A stretch of 64,000 nucleotides of DNA from Thalassobaculum sp965228445 (GTDB taxonomy: Bacteria > Pseudomonadota > Alphaproteobacteria > Thalassobaculales > Thalassobaculaceae). The position numbers were made by a program, and so were the translations under genes. Location of the stretch: assembly GCA_965228445.1 (NCBI GenBank), contig OZ245813.1:1922001-1986000 (forward strand), given 5' to 3'. Of the stretch, positions 8,468 through 16,470 are shown piece by piece (within the stretch, counting starts at the first letter, position 1; the number at the start of each line of letters is the position of its first letter). Under the pieces are notes generated by a model, which ran no database searches, had not been told where the DNA came from, and was given only the letters and a program-made list of their open reading frames with translations.

Positions 8468-8468
8468 C

Positions 8469-8513
8469 ATTCACCACATGAATTCAGAAAGCCGAATAAT
8501 CGATTTTACGGAT
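8469..8513 (+). promoter_or_regulatory. Paired LysR-type boxes upstream of the HAD gene
   Basis: ATTCA-CCACA-TGAAT (8469-8483) is a perfect 5-bp palindrome of T-N11-A form, and ATC-N9-GAT follows at 8499-8513, centres 30 bp apart. The block aligns without gaps to 5348-5392, sharing ACATTCACC, GAAT and CGATTT at the same spacing. It begins directly after the MFS stop codon and ends 61 bp before the HAD start. Confidence 0.6.
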
Positions 8514-8574
8514 GCCGCACGGTCCGGTCTGATCGTCCGCACATCCCCACGGCCAGGACGAAAGACCGAGAGAC

Positions 8575-9279
8575 ATGACCGACACCGATACGCTCAAGCG
8601 CACCATCAAGGCCTGCATGTTCGACCAGTACGGCACGGTGGTCGACATGCAGGGCGGACTGACCAAGATCGCCACGCCCTACCTCCAAGCCAAGGGCTGG
8701 ACCGGCAAGCCCAACTCCTTCGTCACCTGGTGGCGGCGGACCCATTTCGAGAACTCGATGATCGACGCCCTGCTGCATCAGGAGCACACGCCGTATCGCG
8801 AGATCGGGTTCCGGGCGGTCGATCAGGTGCTGAACCGGGCCGGTATCGAGCATACCGACGACGAGGTGCGCGGCCTGGTGGCCGAGATCGAGAAGCTGGA
8901 GTGCTTCCCCGAAGTGCCTGCCGCCCTGGCAAAGCTGCAGACCCGTTACCAGCTCGTGGTGCTGTCCAACGGCGACCCGGACATGCTGGAGACCGCCAAG
9001 CAGTATCACAAGGTGCCGTTCGACCGGGTCATCTCAGTGGCGGAGGCGAACTCGTTCAAGCCGCATGTCGCCACCTACACCAAGGCCGCGGAGCTCATCG
9101 GTCTGGAGATGGATCAGGTGCTGTTCGTCGCCAACCACGCCTTCGACGTGATCGGCGCCAAGGCGGCCGGGATGAAGACCGCCTTCATCAACCGCCGGGA
9201 GCGCCCGTTCGAACGCACCCCGCACCAGCCGGACATCACCGTCCGCACCATGCAGGACCTGGCCGACCTGATGGTCTGA
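8575..9279 (+). CDS. HAD-superfamily protein, haloacid dehalogenase type II-like
   Basis: A 234-residue protein with the L-2-haloacid dehalogenase layout: nucleophile Asp17 (MFDQYGTVVD), an alpha cap (SFVTWWRRTHFENS), LSNGDP, SFKPHVATY with Lys and Tyr at the expected spacing, and FVANHAFDVIGA (Asp191). In known type II dehalogenases the last motif is S-S-N-A-W-D. Here the Ser and Asn that support catalysis are Ala186 and His188, so dehalogenation is uncertain and another hydrolytic reaction is possible. The gene has its own copy of the LysR-type boxes, linking it to the CoA-transferase unit. Confidence 0.8.
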   Translation: MTDTDTLKRTIKACMFDQYGTVVDMQGGLTKIATPYLQAKGWTGKPNSFVTWWRRTHFENSMIDALLHQEHTPYREIGFRAVDQVLNRAGIEHTDDEVRGLVAEIEKLECFPEVPAALAKLQTRYQLVVLSNGDPDMLETAKQYHKVPFDRVISVAEANSFKPHVATYTKAAELIGLEMDQVLFVANHAFDVIGAKAAGMKTAFINRRERPFERTPHQPDITVRTMQDLADLMV

Positions 9280-9302
9280 CGTCGGGACGGTTGCGCACAT
9301 GC

Positions 9303-9338
9303 GGACGCCGTCCCCGGCTCGCGCGGGGGACGGCGTCC
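9303..9338. terminator. Strong GC hairpin between convergent genes
   Basis: GGACGCCGTCCCC (9303-9315) pairs perfectly with 9326-9338 around a 10-base loop. It lies between the plus-strand HAD gene and the minus-strand RTX gene and can form on either strand. There is no clear T-run, so rho-independent action is likely but unproven. Confidence 0.55.
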
Positions 9339-9369
9339 TGTGTTCTGCGTCCTGTGCTCTGCGATCCGG

Positions 9370-11832
9370 TCAGTAGAAGCCGAAATACGCTTCCGTCAGA
9401 TCCGACGTCGAGACACCGATCAGGCGGATGTACCCGGCCCCGAGATCGATCTCGGCATGGCCGTCCGCATTGTCCGACGCCAGGGCGATCACATCGGCGG
9501 CGCTGGAGATCGACTGACCGTTCAGGTTGGCCTTGATCATCAGCTGGTCACCGGCCGCGACATCGAAATCTCCGATCACGTCGTAGCCGTTGGCATCCTC
9601 GATGTAGATCTTGTCGGCACCGGTCCCGGTATAGATCCAGTCGATGCCGTCGCCGCCATAGAACGAGTCGTCGCCTTCGCCGCCGGACAGCACGTCGAAC
9701 GCGCCGTCGGCGGAGCCGTCGTCATTCGACAGGCCGCCCTTCAGCACGTCATTCCCGGCCCCACCGATTAGAGTGTCGGCCCCGGCGCCGCCGAACAGGG
9801 TATCGTCGCCGGCCCCGCCATACAGGGTGTCGAGGCCCATATTGCCGTAGAGCAGGTCGGCATCGGCGTTGCCGTACAGCACGTCCTGGTGCTGACCGCC
9901 ATACATGGTGTCGGCATCCTGGCCGCCATACAGGGTGTCATAGCCCTGGTTGCCGTAGACCAGATCGGCCGCCTGGTTGCCGTAGAGCAGATCCTCATGG
10001 GCGCCGCCGGAGACCGTATCGGCATCGGTGCCGCCGAAGACCCGGTCGTTGCCGTCCTCGCCGACCAGAAGGTCCGCCCCGCTGCCGGAGCCGATCGTGT
10101 CGGCGCCGGCGCCGCCGAACAGGGTGTCGTCGCCCACGCCGAGCGAGATGAACTGGCTGTTCTCATCGGCGGTGACGTAGTTGTCCCCGGCGCCGCCGGT
10201 GACGGTCACCGAGCCCATCAGCGAGGTGAACTCGATGTTGTCGAGCTGCAGGTTCGTGCCCAGCGGCATCTGCCGCATGTCGATCACGAAGGCTTCAGAC
10301 TGGTTCGTGCCGTTTCCGGCGGTGCCGGAGATGATCACCGGGGTGGAGATCTGCTGGGTCGTGGTCGTCGGCACGATCGTCCGCACGTCGAGCGTGGTCG
10401 TGGTCGACAGACGGGTGAGGAACGTTTCCGCCCCGCCCGAGAGCTGCGCGCCCGACGCCGAGCCGCGGGCCTGGATCGCGGACACCAGCGAGGTGGTCGC
10501 CTCGCTGCCGGTCTGGGCGAGGCTCGGCCCCTCCGAGGTCAGCGAGGTTCCGACCGGCAGGGTGGCGGTCACCACGTTGCCATTGTTGTTGGTGTTCTGC
10601 ACGATCGGGGTCGAACCGGCGGTGGAGCCGGTGTTCCGGACCACCGACTGATCCGCCTGAGAACCGGTCGAGACGACGATGCCGCCGCCGCTTCCCGAGT
10701 CGCCGCCCGAAGACGACGGCGCCGCGCCCAGGGTCACCGTGCTGTCGCCGTTGCTGACCGTGACGTTCCAGACGCCGCTGGCCGAGGTGATGCCCGTCAG
10801 GTTCAGGGACTCACCGTTTCCGAGGTCCATCGTCCCCGAGGCCGCCTGCCCATTCAGGGAGGAAAGGTCGGTCGACGTGACGACGATTGAATCGCCCGAC
10901 GAGAAATCGGAGATCGTATCGCCGTTGAAGTCGGAGGCCGAGCTGGAGAAGGTGTCGGCGCCATCGCCGCCCTTCAGCACGTCGGTGCTGCCGCCGCCAT
11001 CGAGGAAGTCGGCGCCGGCCCCGCCGGACAGGGTGTCGTCGGACCCGCCGCCCAACAGCGTGTCCGCATCGGCACCGCCGGACAGAGTGTCCGAGCCGCC
11101 GCCGCCGCTCAACGTGTCGGCGCCAGCACCACCGATCAGGACGTCGTTGTCGCTGCCCGCTCGCAGGAGGTCGGCCCCATTGCCCCCGTTCAGGGTATCG
11201 GCGCCCGCACCGGAGCTGAGCGTGTCGGCGTCGTCGCCGCCGAACAGGACGTCGTTGCCCGCCGCGCCGAACAGCGTGTCGGCACCGGTACCGCCGGACA
11301 GGGTATCGTTGCCGGAACCGCCGGAGAGAAGGTCCGTGTCGGCACCGCCGACCAGAAGGTCCTCGTTGTTGCCGCCCTTGAGCGTGTCTGCACCGGTTCC
11401 GCCAGACAGGGTGTCGTTGCCGTTCACGCCGACCAGGCTGTCATTGCCCGTGCCGCCGTGGATGTCGTCGTCACCGGTATAGCCGTACAGGGTGTCGTTT
11501 CCGGCGCCGCCGCTCAGCGTGTCGTTGTTCTTGGTCGCGATGACCGTGTCGGTCCGCGCGCCGCCGGTGAAATTGATCGTGCCGGTGTCGGCCGACGTGT
11601 TGTCTATATAGACGTAATCCCAGGTGGCGTTGGTCGGCGTGGAGCCGCCCCCGGGCGCACCGGTCAGATTAGTGCCGTTGATCTGGAAGACGTTGGTGTT
11701 GATCGAGATGGTGACCGCGGTGTTCGTCCAGTCGGTCGTCGAAACCGTTACCCCGCCGGCATAAAGCGAGGTCAGACCATCACCGATACCATCCTGGTTC
11801 GCATCCGGATTGTAGTTCCAAACGCCTGACAT
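9370..11832 (-). CDS. RTX calcium-binding repeat protein, probable type I secretion substrate
   Basis: An acidic 820-residue protein with no Sec signal and two blocks of GGxGxDxLx nonapeptides, which bind calcium after export. Block 1 covers about residues 101-295 and block 2 about 562-735. Within block 2, residues 610-672 use an unusual YGN / YGGQ variant (DLLYGNQAADLVYGNQ). Between the blocks lies a Ser/Thr-rich linker and then a segment around VIDMRQMPLGTNLQLDNIEF. The C-terminus ends in DLTEAYFGFY after an RTX-proximal domain, as expected for an uncleaved secretion signal. AAGGA precedes the ATG. No ABC exporter, membrane fusion protein or enzymatic domain is encoded nearby, so its role (adhesin, matrix or S-layer-like) is open. 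Confidence 0.88.
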   Translation of the reverse strand: MSGVWNYNPDANQDGIGDGLTSLYAGGVTVSTTDWTNTAVTISINTNVFQINGTNLTGAPGGGSTPTNATWDYVYIDNTSADTGTINFTGGARTDTVIATKNNDTLSGGAGNDTLYGYTGDDDIHGGTGNDSLVGVNGNDTLSGGTGADTLKGGNNEDLLVGGADTDLLSGGSGNDTLSGGTGADTLFGAAGNDVLFGGDDADTLSSGAGADTLNGGNGADLLRAGSDNDVLIGGAGADTLSGGGGSDTLSGGADADTLLGGGSDDTLSGGAGADFLDGGGSTDVLKGGDGADTFSSSASDFNGDTISDFSSGDSIVVTSTDLSSLNGQAASGTMDLGNGESLNLTGITSASGVWNVTVSNGDSTVTLGAAPSSSGGDSGSGGGIVVSTGSQADQSVVRNTGSTAGSTPIVQNTNNNGNVVTATLPVGTSLTSEGPSLAQTGSEATTSLVSAIQARGSASGAQLSGGAETFLTRLSTTTTLDVRTIVPTTTTQQISTPVIISGTAGNGTNQSEAFVIDMRQMPLGTNLQLDNIEFTSLMGSVTVTGGAGDNYVTADENSQFISLGVGDDTLFGGAGADTIGSGSGADLLVGEDGNDRVFGGTDADTVSGGAHEDLLYGNQAADLVYGNQGYDTLYGGQDADTMYGGQHQDVLYGNADADLLYGNMGLDTLYGGAGDDTLFGGAGADTLIGGAGNDVLKGGLSNDDGSADGAFDVLSGGEGDDSFYGGDGIDWIYTGTGADKIYIEDANGYDVIGDFDVAAGDQLMIKANLNGQSISSAADVIALASDNADGHAEIDLGAGYIRLIGVSTSDLTEAYFGFY

Positions 11833-12029
11833 ACCGCTTTCCTTCTGGCTTCTCGCCGACGCACAGCCATTCAGGCCGCTTCAAGGCTTCGATAAAATTC
11901 GAGTGAGAGGGGAGCCCACATAAACCGCAGGCCCACTCAGGACAAGACGAAAGCCATGTATCCTCGGAGTTGACTTACGAAAAAGTTAAGACGAGAATCC
12001 TTGAAGATTATTATTAACGGTAATTAACC

Positions 12030-13007
12030 ATGTATTATTTAGCCGTATGCGCGATCATCCGTGACGAAACACAGAATTTGGTAGAGTGGATCACGCACCA
12101 CGAGCTCCAGGGTGTCGAGCATTTCTACCTATACGACGACCAAAGCTCGGATTTTCCCAAGGAACTCTTAAAACCTTGGATCATACGTCGGGTTGTCACC
12201 CTGCGTCGCGCACCGAGCGGAACCCGGCGCCAGCGCCAGGCCTATGAGGCGTGCATCGCCAACAACCGGAGCCGTTGCCACTGGCTGGCCTTCCTCGATG
12301 TCGACGAGTTCATGTTCCAGACGGATCCGTCCCGGACGCTTGCCGAGGCCCTGGAGGACTACGAACGGTTTCCGGCACTCGGCATCAACTGGGTCTGCTA
12401 CGGCTCCAGCGGGTTCGAGACCCGGCCCACGCCGCTGTGCATGACCAGCTTCCAGCTTCGGGGCGAGACGGAATTCCGGACGTCGGAGCGAATCTTCCTG
12501 AAGGAGGGGATGTCGCCGGGTCCCCTGACGAACTACCTGCCGTATCATTCCCACATCAAGAGCATCATCCGGGCGAGCAAGGTCACCAGCATGCTGTCGC
12601 CCCACAGCTTCACCTACGTGAACGACGAGCCGGCCGTCAGCCCGAGCGGCACGCCCATCCCCGACCTTCCGCTCAGGGCGTTCAGCGAGCGCGTCGAGAT
12701 CGACCGCTTCCGGATCAATCACTACTGGTCCCGCTCGCTGTCCGAGTTCCGCCGCAAGCTCGCGCGGCCCCGGGCCGATATCGATGCGATGAACGAGCTC
12801 AAGGTGGCGCTGTTTCGCGAGGCTCTGATGAACCAGGAATACGATCCCTCGATCCTGCCCCATGCGAAGGCGGTCGCCAACCGCCTGGGCCTGCCCCACG
12901 AGCCTGGGGAGGAGCGCGACTGGCGTCGGCGCGAGGCGCAGTATCGGGCCCTGGATATAGGCAAGGAACTCCCCCGGATGGTGGACGACTGGGCGTCCGG
13001 GCCGTGA
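12030..13007 (+). CDS. Glycosyltransferase, family 92 (DUF23)-like
   Basis: A 325-residue GT-A-fold enzyme. It opens with LAVCAIIRDETQNLVEWITH, continues with EHFYLYDDQSSD, and has FLDVDEF (DVDEF at residues 90-94), the metal- and nucleotide-sugar-binding DxD of GT92-like proteins. RINHYWSRSLSEFRRKL is the conserved C-terminal element. It would add a sugar to a surface polysaccharide or lipid. An AT-rich 200-bp gap precedes it, and an FkbM methyltransferase follows after 16 bp, so the two probably modify the same glycan. Confidence 0.85.
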   Translation: MYYLAVCAIIRDETQNLVEWITHHELQGVEHFYLYDDQSSDFPKELLKPWIIRRVVTLRRAPSGTRRQRQAYEACIANNRSRCHWLAFLDVDEFMFQTDPSRTLAEALEDYERFPALGINWVCYGSSGFETRPTPLCMTSFQLRGETEFRTSERIFLKEGMSPGPLTNYLPYHSHIKSIIRASKVTSMLSPHSFTYVNDEPAVSPSGTPIPDLPLRAFSERVEIDRFRINHYWSRSLSEFRRKLARPRADIDAMNELKVALFREALMNQEYDPSILPHAKAVANRLGLPHEPGEERDWRRREAQYRALDIGKELPRMVDDWASGP

Positions 13008-13023
13008 GCCAGGGTGCCGGCCG

Positions 13024-13875
13024 ATGACGGAAGGCCGCGATGATCCGGCGCGGGACGCGTCGTCGGCCGCCAGCATTGCCGACACCATGGCCTGCGCGGT
13101 CGCTCTGGTCCGGACCGGCGACTACGCGGCGGCCCTGCCGCTGCTCGACCGGGTCGCCGAAAGCGGACAGTCGCCCTACGCGCGGATGATCATCGACTTC
13201 GTGCGCTTCCGCCTGGCGGGCCATGAGGTCGCGTCCGTCGACCATCGCGGGCGGACCCTCCGCTTCCGGATCGCCGGCGACAACCTGGGCCTCGACATGT
13301 TCCACGTGTCCGGCGCGCTGTTCGAGGTCGAGGAGCTCGAGCACTGCCGCGAACAGGTGCCCATTGGCGGCCGCATCGTCGATGTCGGCGCCAATACCGG
13401 AAATCACAGCGTCTTCTTCGGCAGTTTTCTGGACCCGGCCGACCTGCTGCCGATCGAACCGAATGCGGAGGCCGTCGCCCGGTTGAAGATCAACCTGGCG
13501 CTCAACGGCATCGACTACGACCCGCGCGGCCTGGGGGTCGCCGTCGCCGCGGCCCGCGGGTCGGCCGCCCTCTCCACCGGCGGTGGCGATCTCGTGGTCG
13601 GCCGGCTCGGGCCCGGCGGCACGATACCCATGCTGCCCCTGGACGACTTGGTCGGGGGGCCGGTCGATTTCCTGAAGATTGACGTCGAGGGGATGGAATA
13701 CTCGGTGCTGGCCGGCGCCCGGCGGATCCTGACGGCCGATCGCCCCCTCCTCCTGGTGGAGACCGCGTCGCGGATGGAAGGACGGCTGCTGGCCTTCTGC
13801 GCGGAGCACCGCTACCGGATCGACCGCACCTTTGCCGGACACGACTACAGGAACTATTTCCTGACGCCGGAATAG
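13024..13875 (+). CDS. FkbM-family methyltransferase
   Basis: A 283-residue protein with a Rossmann methyltransferase core. IVDVGANTGNHSVFFG (about residues 118-133) is the FkbM SAM-binding motif and FLKIDVEGMEYSVLAGARR is the hallmark second motif. The first 50 residues are a helical extension containing a TPR-like GDYAAALPLLDRVAESG. FkbM enzymes O-methylate sugars or polyketides. The close upstream GT92-type gene suggests methylation of a surface sugar. Confidence 0.88.
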   Translation: MTEGRDDPARDASSAASIADTMACAVALVRTGDYAAALPLLDRVAESGQSPYARMIIDFVRFRLAGHEVASVDHRGRTLRFRIAGDNLGLDMFHVSGALFEVEELEHCREQVPIGGRIVDVGANTGNHSVFFGSFLDPADLLPIEPNAEAVARLKINLALNGIDYDPRGLGVAVAAARGSAALSTGGGDLVVGRLGPGGTIPMLPLDDLVGGPVDFLKIDVEGMEYSVLAGARRILTADRPLLLVETASRMEGRLLAFCAEHRYRIDRTFAGHDYRNYFLTPE

Positions 13876-14084
13876 CCGGGCAGCGCCGCGGCACACCGCG
13901 GGCCGCCCCCCGATGGAAACGCGCCGGCCTCCCTCCGCTCGACCGACCGACCGCACCTGTAACCACAGGCGGACCGGCGCATTTGCACGCAGCGATTGCC
14001 CAAACCCCGATTGGCGCGCCTTAATTCCTTGCTAACCCCATGACGCTAAGGTTGTGACCTATCCGAGAGCACGAGCTTGACTTA

Positions 14085-16295
14085 ATGCCGCGAGAAACAG
14101 TCTATCCCGTTGCGCAGTTTCTGACCGCGATGACCATCGTCATCGGGGTGACCGTCGGTGCCGGCGCCGCCGGGGTCGCGGTCGTCGATATCCTGCGGGG
14201 CTACAGCAACGGCGCGACGCACTACGCGAAAGGCCATCTCAGTGCGGTGTCCGCCCTGTTCCGCTACGCGCGGACCGGCGATCCACGGGATTTCGAGATC
14301 TACCGCTACCGGCTGCATCCGACGATCAGCAACGGGGTCGCGCGCCAGATCCTCGACGACGAGGAGCTGCCGATCGGCAACAGCTATCCGTTCCTCGTCC
14401 AGGGCAGCAATCATCCGCGCGACGTCGCCGGCATCGCCTGGCTCTACCGGACCTTCAAGGACAGTCCGCTGTTCCGCCCGGCCCGTCGGACCTGGACCCT
14501 GGCGGACCAGCGCGTGCTCGAGCTCGACGCCCTGGCGGATCGGCTTCGTCAGCTCATCCAGACCGCGCCCGGCGACGTCCGGACCCGCAGCCTTCTGGTC
14601 GACGAGATCGAGCAGCTCGATGCCGAACTGATCGGACTGGAGGACACCTTCTCGCAACAGCTCGGCACCACCGCCCGGTTGCTCACCACCTTCTTGCTCT
14701 CCGGACTGGCCGTGCTCGGCCTGCTGCTGACAGGCCTGATTTGGATCGTCGGCATGGCCATCGGCCGCCGGCTCAAGGCGGCGCGCGACACGATCCGCGA
14801 CCGCGAGTCCCGGCTGGAGGACATCGTGGAGGTGGCGGCCGACTGGGTCTGGGAGACCGACGCGGATCACCGCTACACCTATCTGTCGAAGCGCTTCGAG
14901 CATGTGGCCAAGCTGCCGCGGACGGACTTCATCGGACGCCGCCGGCGCGACTTCGCGACCACCGAGAACGACGAACTCTGGCAGCGTCATTTCGAGGACC
15001 TGGCCGAGCGGCGGCCGTTCCGGGATTTCGAGTATGTGTTCCGTTCGCCCGACGGGCGCGAGCTGCATTTCCGCATCAACGGCAAGCCGGTCTTCGACGC
15101 CCACGGCCGGTTCACCGGCTATCGCGGCACGGGCTCCAACATTGCGGAGGCAGTCGAGGCCCGCCGCGAGGCCGCTGAGAAGCAGACGCTCCTGGAGGCC
15201 ACCTTCCACCACATGGCCCAGGGGATCAGCGTGTTCGATGCCGATATGCGGGCGGTGGCGTTCAATCGGCGGTTTCTCGAACTCCTCGACCTGCCCCACG
15301 GGCGGTTCGCCCCCGGCGATTCGTTCGAATCCTTCGTGCGGTTCAACACCGAACGCGGCGAATACGGACCGGGCGACATCGAGACCGAAATCGCCGCCCG
15401 GGTCGCGGAGGCCGGCCTGTTCGAGCCGCACGATTTCGAACGCACGCGACCGGACGGGACGGTGGTGCAGATCTCCGGCCGCCCGCTGCCGACCGGCGGC
15501 CTGGTGACCACCTATACCGACGTGACCGAGCGCAACCGGGTCACCGAGGAGCTGCGCTCCGCCAAGCTCTCGGCAGAGATGGCGAACCAGGCCAAGACCC
15601 TGTTCCTGGCCAATATGAGCCACGAGCTGCGGACGCCGCTGAATGCGGTCATCGGCTTCTCCAGCCTGATGATGGAGAGGCGGTTCGGCCCGCTGAGCGA
15701 CCGGTATGTGGGCTATGCCGAGGACATCCACCAGAGCGGCCAGCATCTGCTGTCGGTGATCAACGACATTCTGGACCTCTCCAAGGTGGAGATCGGCCAG
15801 GTCGACGTCCTCCCCGAATGGGTCGCGCCCTGGTCGCTCACCGAAGGGTGCTTCCGGCTGCTTCAGGAGCGCGCGGAGGCCTCCGGCATCGTGCTGGTCA
15901 ACCGGATCCCCAGCGACACCCCGCCGATCTTCGCCGACAAGCGCCTGATGCGGCAGATCCTGCTGAACCTGCTCGGCAACGCGGTGAAGTTCTCCCATCG
16001 CGGCGGCAGCGTCCGGGTCCAGTACGTGACCACGGCGGACCAGCGGGTCGGACTGGCCGTGTCGGACGACGGCGTCGGCATGGAGGAAGACGAGATCACC
16101 CAGGCGCTGCAGCCCTTCGTGCAGCTCGACACCGGCTATGCCCGCATGCACGAGGGCACCGGCCTCGGGCTGTCGCTGGTTCAGCGCTATCTGGAACTGC
16201 AGGACGGCACGCTGTCGATCGCCAGCGAACCGGGCCAGGGCACCACGGTGACGCTGCTTCTGCCGGGCCCCACCGCCCTGGCGAACGAGTGCTAG
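14085..16295 (+). CDS. Membrane sensor histidine kinase with two PAS domains
   Basis: A 736-residue kinase. Transmembrane helices near residues 10-35 and 198-226 flank a periplasmic region of about 160 residues. A PAS domain (about 240-360) and a second PAS_7-like domain (about 372-500, beginning HHMAQGISVFDADMRAVAFN) follow. The HisKA box MSHELRTPLNAVIGFSSLM carries the phosphorylated His513. The HATPase domain has NLLGNAVKFSH, DDGVGMEEDE and GTGLGLSLVQ. There is no receiver domain and no response-regulator gene nearby, so it is an orphan whose partner lies elsewhere. The signal is unknown. Confidence 0.93.
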   Translation: MPRETVYPVAQFLTAMTIVIGVTVGAGAAGVAVVDILRGYSNGATHYAKGHLSAVSALFRYARTGDPRDFEIYRYRLHPTISNGVARQILDDEELPIGNSYPFLVQGSNHPRDVAGIAWLYRTFKDSPLFRPARRTWTLADQRVLELDALADRLRQLIQTAPGDVRTRSLLVDEIEQLDAELIGLEDTFSQQLGTTARLLTTFLLSGLAVLGLLLTGLIWIVGMAIGRRLKAARDTIRDRESRLEDIVEVAADWVWETDADHRYTYLSKRFEHVAKLPRTDFIGRRRRDFATTENDELWQRHFEDLAERRPFRDFEYVFRSPDGRELHFRINGKPVFDAHGRFTGYRGTGSNIAEAVEARREAAEKQTLLEATFHHMAQGISVFDADMRAVAFNRRFLELLDLPHGRFAPGDSFESFVRFNTERGEYGPGDIETEIAARVAEAGLFEPHDFERTRPDGTVVQISGRPLPTGGLVTTYTDVTERNRVTEELRSAKLSAEMANQAKTLFLANMSHELRTPLNAVIGFSSLMMERRFGPLSDRYVGYAEDIHQSGQHLLSVINDILDLSKVEIGQVDVLPEWVAPWSLTEGCFRLLQERAEASGIVLVNRIPSDTPPIFADKRLMRQILLNLLGNAVKFSHRGGSVRVQYVTTADQRVGLAVSDDGVGMEEDEITQALQPFVQLDTGYARMHEGTGLGLSLVQRYLELQDGTLSIASEPGQGTTVTLLLPGPTALANEC

Positions 16296-16393
16296 CGCCG
16301 CGATTCAACAGAGGACTTGCCCGCCCCATGCATATCGATCCGAGCGCGGCAGATCCGGCGCGGTCAGGGACTGTGTCGATGTCGGGAAGGAAG

Positions 16394-16470
16394 TGGTAGC
16401 GGAGGAGGGACTTGAACCCCCGACACGCGGATTATGATTCCGCTGCTCTAACCAGCTGAGCTACTCCGCC
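16394..16470 (-). tRNA. tRNA-Met (CAU anticodon, elongator type)
   Basis: The 77-base minus-strand sequence folds into a complete cloverleaf including an encoded CCA. The acceptor stem is GGCGGAG with CTCCGCT (G1-U72 wobble), the D stem is GCTC/GAGC, and the anticodon stem GCGGA/TCCGC holds loop ATCATAA with anticodon CAT (plus-strand 16434-16436). The T loop is TTCAAGT. A paired position 1-72 and the absence of three consecutive G-C pairs in the anticodon stem rule out the initiator. The alternative is tRNA-Ile2 (lysidine-modified CAU), but the body resembles alphaproteobacterial elongator Met. Its first 10 bases overlap the end of mnmA. Confidence 0.88.

Noticed and set aside
9370..11832. 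Repeated DNA units that could suggest a CRISPR or tandem-repeat locus
   Set aside because: The repeats follow the nine-codon RTX protein register and are explained by GGxGxDxLx coding.
16394..16470. Initiator tRNA-fMet
   Set aside because: Position 1 pairs with 72 and the anticodon stem is GCGGA/TCCGC without the three G-C pairs of initiators.
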